A DNA stretch of 64,000 nt from the NCBI GenBank assembly GCA_945643635.1, contig CALZFC010000032.1, positions 589,501 to 653,500 of the forward strand, in the 5' to 3' direction. This DNA comes from Allodiplogaster sudhausi. Taxonomy: Eukaryota > Nematoda > Chromadorea > Rhabditida > Diplogasteridae. Both the position numbers and the translations under genes were made by a program. Under the pieces are notes generated by a model. The model was not told where the DNA came from. It was given only the letters and a program-made list of their open reading frames with translations, and searched no databases. Shown piece after piece: positions 58,085 to 64,000 of the stretch (positions within the stretch are counted from its first letter, which is position 1; each line of letters starts with the position of its first letter).

Positions 58085-58185
58085 TCCCCTCTCTCTCTCT
58101 CACCATATCAATATTCTTCTTCAATGTGAGGTCGCTAGCTTCCGGCTTTTGAGGGTCCCTCTGGGGCCAAATCACATGTTCTCTG
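57500..58185 (+). other. candidate gene, first three exons
   Basis: 57500-57553 starts with ATG (MEGDPESGVELFLCQAQV) and ends at a strong donor gtaagc. 57665-57777 continues in phase 0 (NVTPEDKLQTRKRRSLQQPA). 58139-58185 continues in phase (FRLLRVPLGPNHMFS) to donor gtgagg. Three consecutive in-phase exons between CT/GA introns are better evidence than isolated islands. The product is hydrophilic; no domain recognised. The downstream end was not found. Confidence 0.45.
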
Positions 58186-58302
58186 GTGAGGGCCTACCCA
58201 AAAACTGGGTGGTGGAAAGAGAAGGCGAATTATCGCAATCTAGCGAGAGCACGCGTGTATTCTCAGAATGGCTGTATGCAAGGGCATTTCCTGGAACTGA
58301 GA

Positions 58303-58345
<43 letters not shown>

Positions 58346-58453
58346 ATAAAGACAGAGAGAGAGAGACAGAGGGAGAGAGAGAGGATTATAGAGACAGAGA
58401 GAGATATGGAGATAGAGAGAGATTATTATAGAGACAAAGAGGGATATAGAGAT

Positions 58454-58501
<48 letters not shown>

Positions 58502-59295
58502 TGAAGAGAGAGACGTTGATTGATCCGGAGAGAAGCAAACGAAGAAAAAAAAACAAGTGCTTCCTGTGATTTTATCTAATATATGTAAGCAGTCTTTAGT
58601 TTGGTCTTTTGCATGATAGTTCAAGAAATATAAGGAAGTTATCGGGTGAAGCAAGCAATAAAAAGGCGCGGAAGAAGTTCGTCAGCTTCGTTCATATATG
58701 ACATATTCATCTGCTTTGATGGCTCTCTCTTTTCTCTCGCTCTCTCTCTCTCTCTCTCTCTCACTCTCTCCCTCTCTCTTCCCTTCTTTCTCTCTCTCTC
58801 TCTCTGTCTCTCCCTCTCTCTCTCTCTCTCTTTCTCTTTCTCTCTCTCACACTCTCTCTCTCTCTCTATCTGCTGCCTCTCTCTCTCTATCTCTCTTTCT
58901 CTTTATGAACATATGTTTGTTCTGTATTCTTTGCGCGCGGAAAGCAGGCAAAAAGGGGCTCCCTGTGGAGTGATTGGAGTAGTGAATGTGAATGTGAATG
59001 TCTTTTAACCGGAACAAGTGCGCGCGCGTGTGGATCTCAATTGGGAAGTCTCTCGTCTCGTCTCGTCTAACAATAAGAAAGCGAATAAATAGCCGCTCGT
59101 GCTGTCTGGCTGGCTGGATGGATGGAGCAGCCCTCCCCGTAAACATCTCAGGAAGTGCCACACTATTGTGGAAGAGAGATGTCTGCGAGTAATTTCTGGA
59201 GAAAAAAACACGCAGAAAGAAGGGTCTAGAATGGGAAAAGGGGGGGGAGAAAGAGCGAGTGAGTTAGAGGAAGGGAAATGATAGATGGTTAGAGT

Positions 59296-59327
<32 letters not shown>

Positions 59328-60060
59328 AGGGGGTTAGAGAGAGAGAGAGCGAGCGAGAGGGAGAGAGAAGAGAGAGAGAGAGAGAGAGAAGAGGGAGAGA
59401 GAGAGAGAGAGAGAGAAGGAGGAAATGTACAGAACTTGAATGGGTGCAAAGCGTGTACACCATTCAAGTCCCCCGAGGCCGAGAAAACAAGAGCGATCTC
59501 TGAAAGAAAGTAGCCTATTAGCGATGAGGTAGAAGATAAGCAAGTTAAGGGAAATAAACGAGCCATGTAGAGATAAGGCACGAGGAGAAGTGGAACGAAA
59601 GAAGGACTGGAGAGGAAGAGAGCGTAAGATAGTGAGGGGGCGAGGAAGTTGAGAGGGCGAGAGAGAAAGGGAGAGAGACGAAAGTGTTAAAGAAGAAGGA
59701 AGAGAGATAGAGGGAGAGAATCAAGAGCGAGCGGAAAGATAGAGAGAGAGAGAGAAAGAGAGAGAAAGAGAGACAGACAGAGAGTGAGTGATAGGGAGAG
59801 AGAGAGTGAGATAGACAGACGGAGAAAGATTCTGTTACGCATATATTGGACGCTTCTCACGACCATCTGCATCCGAACGGGGGTATGAAAGTGGTAAAAG
59901 AGACGCCTCCGCGGAAATATAGCACGGTTGATGGATTATCTCACTCACTATATTTCTCTCTTTCTTTCTCTCTCACTTTCTCTCGTATTTCTATTTCTCT
60001 GTGTTTATTTCTGTCTCCTCTCTGTTTCTTTCTGTCTCCCACAGTCGTTCACTCTCTTTT

Positions 60061-60093
<33 letters not shown>

Positions 60094-60210
60094 GCATCTC
60101 CATTCCCCATATCTGGCTCACTCTTAGCATCTCTCCATCTCACCTATTCGTCTGCTTTATCTCTATAGTACTCGCTGTTATTTTTTCTCTCATTTTCTCT
60201 TTTGCTTGTA

Positions 60211-60241
<31 letters not shown>

Positions 60242-60343
60242 ACTCTTCCTCTCACCCTCTGTCTCTTTCACCCTCTCTCTCTCTCACTCTTCCTCTCACC
60301 CTCTGTCTCACTCTCACTCTCCGTATCACCCTCTATCTCTTAC

Positions 60344-60385
<42 letters not shown>

Positions 60386-60391
60386 TCCACC
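58186..60391. repeat. GA/CT repeat sea
   Basis: GA tracts (58306-58340, 58460-58495, 59300-59425, 59740-59800) and CT tracts (58740-58890, 59950-60390). Short protein-like islands at 59426-59500 (+) and 59848-59882 (+, DASHDHLHPNG to donor gtatga) cannot be placed in a gene. Confidence 0.7.
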
Positions 60392-60655
60392 ATGCGTAGC
60401 CTATCAATCAGCAGTGGCAAGCAGCTGGCCGAGAGAATGCCAGACGAGGCTTCCCTGTTCGGCCCGGATCCTCTTCCTCTCCACCCGCCCAGCCGGGTGC
60501 ACTTCACGGACATCTCCACTATACTAATGACAAGGATGATGTTGGCTTTAATAATACAAATTTACAAGTTACAAATTTATTATACAATAAACTTCATTTG
60601 TACATCGCCGCCAAGAAAAAACATGGAAAATATATGTATGTATGTACATTCATAG
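60392..60655 (+). other. candidate coding exon with ATG start
   Basis: CCACCATGC context opens MRSLSISSGKQLAERMPDEA, followed by a Pro-rich segment and a hydrophobic run (ILMTRMMLALIIQIYKLQIY) to a stop at 60655. The first 45 codons look genuine; the AT-rich remainder may be intron or UTR. Confidence 0.35.
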
Positions 60656-60766
60656 GTAGGAAGAAACAGAACACCAGATAGCGAGTGGAAAGAGAGAGAG
60701 AGAGAGAGAGAGAGGGGAGGGAAGAGAAGGAAGAGAAAGCCATATAGCGAGAGGAGAGACAGAGAG

Positions 60767-60805
<39 letters not shown>

Positions 60806-60848
60806 CGAGAGAGAGGGACGAGAAGGCGTTCTAGGAATTCATCCATAG

Positions 60849-61004
60849 CCTCTCTGCCTTCCTTCTACTATGCATGGATGTTTCCGCTGCACGAACTCCC
60901 TTTCGCCACCCTGCCACCTGAGAATGGCATTTGAAGCGAGGAAATTCTTGAACTCGCTGATGCGGCGCGTAATTGCGTTCAGCAAGCACAAGAAACCATA
61001 TTAG
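60849..61004 (+). other. candidate terminal exon of a small basic peptide
   Basis: After acceptor ccatag the frame reads to TAG through HGCFRCTNSLSPPCHLRMAF and EARKFLNSLMRRVIAFSKHK. It has three cysteines and a basic C-terminus, consistent with a secreted or peptide-hormone-like product, but the upstream exon is unknown. A minus frame is also open here because of GA repeats. Confidence 0.35.
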
Positions 61005-61023
61005 TCTCCTACTCTCTCTCTCC

Positions 61024-61072
<49 letters not shown>

Positions 61073-61306
61073 CTCTCTCTCTCCCTCTCACTCTCCCTCC
61101 CACTCTCTCTCTTGCTCTCTCCCGCTCTCTCTCTCTCTGTCTCTCTCCCTCTCACTCTCTCGCTCCCTCTCACTCTCTCTCGCATTCTCTCTCTCCTCCC
61201 TCTCTCTCTCTCTCGCATCTTCTCTTCTTCTCTCTTTCTCTCACTCTCGCTCTCTCTCTCTCTAACTTTTAAACTTTTCAAAGGTTGAGGGTGGGTGGCT
61301 TATAGA

Positions 61307-61496
61307 AGTATGCAGAAATGCGCCCAACATGCACGTCTACGGGTGCAGTGCAGAAAGAAGCGTGTCGGTGATGGAGAAGCGGATGTTTCCGTCTCTTCTT
61401 TACAACCATCGTTGACTACGTCCATCTTCCGCACTCTGGATCGCACTCTCGAGTTTCTCTCTCTCTCTTTTATCTTTTTCTCTCTCCTCACTCTCA

Positions 61497-61529
<33 letters not shown>

Positions 61530-61952
61530 TGATTCTCTCTCTCCCGCCTCTCTCGTTCTCTCTCTCACGCTCTCAAGTTTCTCTCTCTCTCTCTGTCTGA
61601 CTCTCGCTCGATCTACATCTCTCTTCACCCGTCTCTTCGTTCTCTCTCTCTCTCTCTCTATCTCTCTTCTCTCTCTTTCTCTCTCACTCTCTCTCTCTCC
61701 CTCTTTCTCTCTCTTTCTCTTTCTCTCTCTTTCTCTCTCTCTCTCTCTTCTCTCTCTTTCTCTCTCACTCTCTCTCTCCCCCTTTCTCTCTCTTTCTCTT
61801 TCTCTCTCTTTCTCTCTCTCTCTCTCTCTTTCTCACTCTTCCTCTCGCTCCACTCTACCCCAACTGCCACTTCCTTCCAGCTCCTACCATTCACATTCTC
61901 GCACACATCCACTGATGCATATGAGGTGGCTGAGAGCATGGGCCGTCTCTGA
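61307..61952 (+). other. candidate two-exon gene end
   Basis: 61307-61450 reads RSMQKCAQHARLRVQCRKKR onward. After CT repeats, 61881-61952 follows a strong acceptor ccttccag and reads LLPFTFSHTSTDAYEVAESM to TGA. The linking donor is not certain. Confidence 0.3.
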
Positions 61953-62526
61953 AGGAAGAGGGGAAGAAGGGCCAGATGATTGGGTTTGGAGAGGAAGGAG
62001 GAAGAGTGAATGATGAATTGGAAAAGGTGATAGAGAAAAAGGGAGTAAAAAAGAGAGATAGAGAAAGAGAGAGGCATAGAGAGAGAGGCATATAGAGAGA
62101 GAAAAACACAGAGAGAGAAGCAGAGAGAGAGAGAGAGAGATAGAGAGAGGGGGGAGAGAGAGGTTCAAAACAGATAGCGGAGGAAATGAAAAGATGGGAA
62201 GGGAAATTGGTAGAGGTGGGCGAGATGTAGTAGAGGGATGAACGAAGTAAATATCAAAAGACAAGAAAGAGAAATTCTGTAAAAATATGAAGAAAAAAAA
62301 ATTCGATGTGGACTAGAATGGAATGGAATGAATTTGGCTACAAAGGAGGCGTGAAGCAATTTTAATGAGAAGGAGAGCCTAATTTGAGCCTAATTTGCTG
62401 TATGCCGTGAGAGACGAAAATATTTTATTATTATTTTTGTAACAGGATATTCCGATAAAGATTTTTTTTTTAAATACTAATTTCTTTGATCATCTCATGA
62501 TTCAAAATTACGGTCAAGTAAACTCT

Positions 62527-62582
<56 letters not shown>

Positions 62583-62684
62583 AACGTTTCTTGATTTGCA
62601 TGATGTAACTTATTTTGAATCATTTTTTAAAGTGGAAATCATGATCTGGTGTGCTTTGAGACTAACCATAAGGAGCGAACGAGA

Positions 62685-62720
<36 letters not shown>

Positions 62721-62721
62721 A

Positions 62722-62764
<43 letters not shown>

Positions 62765-62765
62765 A

Positions 62766-62816
<51 letters not shown>

Positions 62817-62897
62817 GTGTTAAAGAAAAGAGAGAAGCAAGCGTTAAAGAGAAAGAGTAGAGACAGACAGACAGACAGACATGAATGAGAAATAAAG
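61953..62897. repeat. GA/CT repeat sea
   Basis: GA-rich 62010-62160, CT 62524-62582, pure GA blocks 62690-62812 and AT-rich gaps. No gene is supported. Confidence 0.7.
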
Positions 62898-63039
62898 GGA
62901 TGATCGTACTTTGTGCTCTAACGCCTTGCGCAACGTGCTACAAAACATTCAGGCGGCTGTCAATATTCATGATTTGGATAGCAAAGTGAAGGGAAATTTT
63001 ATTGGATTGAGGAACACACGGCGTTTACGATCATTGTGA
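62898..63039 (+). other. candidate terminal exon
   Basis: After acceptor aaag, 47 codons to TGA of clearly protein-like composition (NALRNVLQNIQAAVNIHDLD; GNFIGLRNTRRLRSL). Upstream is GA repeat. Family not recognised. Confidence 0.4.
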
Positions 63040-63126
63040 TAATCCATTATTAAAAGATACAGAGAAAGAGCGGCAGAATAGAGGAGGAGGGAGAGACAGA
63101 TGAGAGAAAGGTCAGAGAGGGAGGAG

Positions 63127-63169
<43 letters not shown>

Positions 63170-63619
63170 AGGAGAGAGAGAGAGTGAGAGAGAGAGAGAA
63201 ATCGAGATACCAGAACACGAGAATAAGACCAGTACGCAATCTCTGGTTTAAACTCCCAAAGAAATTAGTATTTATTGAGAAAAGGCTAAGCGTGGATATT
63301 CTGTGAGATGATTCTTCCCATTACCAGAAAAAATATTATTATTATTTTCTTCCAATTGCTTACGATTAAATTTCTGGGTAGGGGCTGAATTTTCTTCACT
63401 CTCGGAATAATTTTAATCATGCTAATTGTCTAAATTGATGTATACGTCTCAATCTCAATTTAGACGGTCATTTTCAACAAAACCCTTTAATCGTCCGTTT
63501 TAAAACGGCGCACAAATGTATATCGAATCAACAATATGGATCGACAACAACAACAATAATAAATAATCAAATTTACAACAACAACAATGATTCTAAAGAA
63601 TGAATCTTCGTTAATTCTC
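63040..63619. other. GA tract and AT-rich spacer
   Basis: GA block at 63129-63200; AT-rich with CAACAACAA repeats at 63545-63590. No gene is seen. Confidence 0.6.
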
Positions 63620-63738
63620 TCAAATAGAGGCTTCCTCCTCACACTCAGAGACAGTGACGACATCATCATCGTCCAATTGCTGGATTGCGTCCACCAAATT
63701 GTCAAGCTCAGCAGCAAGATTCGATGTATTAGGGGGAG
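63620..63738 (-). CDS. terminal exon of an unknown gene with acidic C-terminus
   Basis: A clean acceptor (cttttttttag on the minus strand) is followed by NTSNLAAELDNLVDAIQQLD, an Asp/Glu-rich tail and a TGA stop. The helical leucine pattern suggests a short amphipathic helix. The rest of the gene would lie beyond the window or behind the GA tract at 63910-63940. Family not recognised. Confidence 0.45.
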
Positions 63739-63908
63739 CTAAAAAAAGAATAATTAATCAATTATAAAAGAAAGTAAATTAAAAAATATATATATTTAAA
63801 AAAATATGGAGAGAGAGGGAGGGAGAGATAGAGATCACGAGTTTGCGGAGGGGGGAAGAGAAAAGATGGAAGCGAGAGGCACAGCAGGGAAAAGGTGTAG
63901 GTGACAAG

Positions 63909-63940
<32 letters not shown>

Positions 63941-64000
63941 AGTTAAAAAAGGAAAACCTTCAGGCATAAAAGTATGAAGCGCTGAAAATTTTTTGCTCCT

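Overview
The window is animal nuclear DNA, most likely from a nematode or a close ecdysozoan relative. Genes are split into small exons with canonical splice sites. The recognisable products are an astacin (NAS-type) metalloprotease with signal peptide, pro-region, catalytic, EGF-like and CUB parts, an F-box protein, a ShKT peptide, a CARD protein, a family of short secreted cysteine-rich peptides, a Tc1-like end and a Maverick/Polinton fragment. There are no prokaryotic operons. About half of the window, including most host introns, is (CT)n/(GA)n repeat. That repeat generates long spurious Leu/Ser, Arg/Glu and Phe/Ser reading frames which are not genes.

Layout. 1-10.6 kb: CT/GA repeat sea with short exon-like islands. 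10.6-14.5 kb (+): F-box gene, about ten exons. 14.5-19.3 kb: intergenic, with a 1.1-kb TIR element carrying TTAA at both ends. 19.4-23.1 kb (-): 13-exon astacin gene, reconstructed in frame from start to stop (506 codons before the stop). 25.7-26.3 kb (-): ShKT peptide gene. 26.5-27.7 kb (+): 3' half of an unrecognised membrane protein whose 5' half lies inverted at 37.5-38.4 kb (-), with one exon present at both sites. 27.9-47.1 kb: a dispersed cluster of at least seven loci for a 12-cysteine secreted peptide family, some intact and some broken, mixed with MITE-like elements, a 680-bp (TTA)n array and the split gene. 39.6-44.0 kb (-): truncated Maverick/Polinton. 48.5-49.4 kb: long inverted repeat with tRNA-like arms. 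49.8-50.8 kb (-): three-exon CARD-only gene. 50.8-64 kb: another CT/GA sea with several credible exons of unknown genes.

The most striking locus is the Maverick/Polinton fragment. It keeps the capsid block (penton-like protein, small basic virion-type protein, double-jelly-roll major capsid protein), an adenain-type protease and three small ORFs. Wedged between the capsid gene and the protease, on the same strand, is a two-exon gene of 125 codons whose product reads as a stand-alone PAZ domain of the Argonaute/WAGO type. It lies 3 bp after the capsid stop and 13-52 bp before the protease start. A virus-like transposon that has captured a small-RNA-end-binding domain would be a candidate modulator of host RNA silencing. 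The domain call and its position come from the sequence; the role is inference.

The cysteine-rich peptide cluster is the second unusual locus. Its members share signal-peptide exons, an upstream block, 3'-UTR blocks and a duplicated six-cysteine motif. It also shows segmental duplication, exon shuffling, nonsense mutations (one at a conserved cysteine codon) and inversion.
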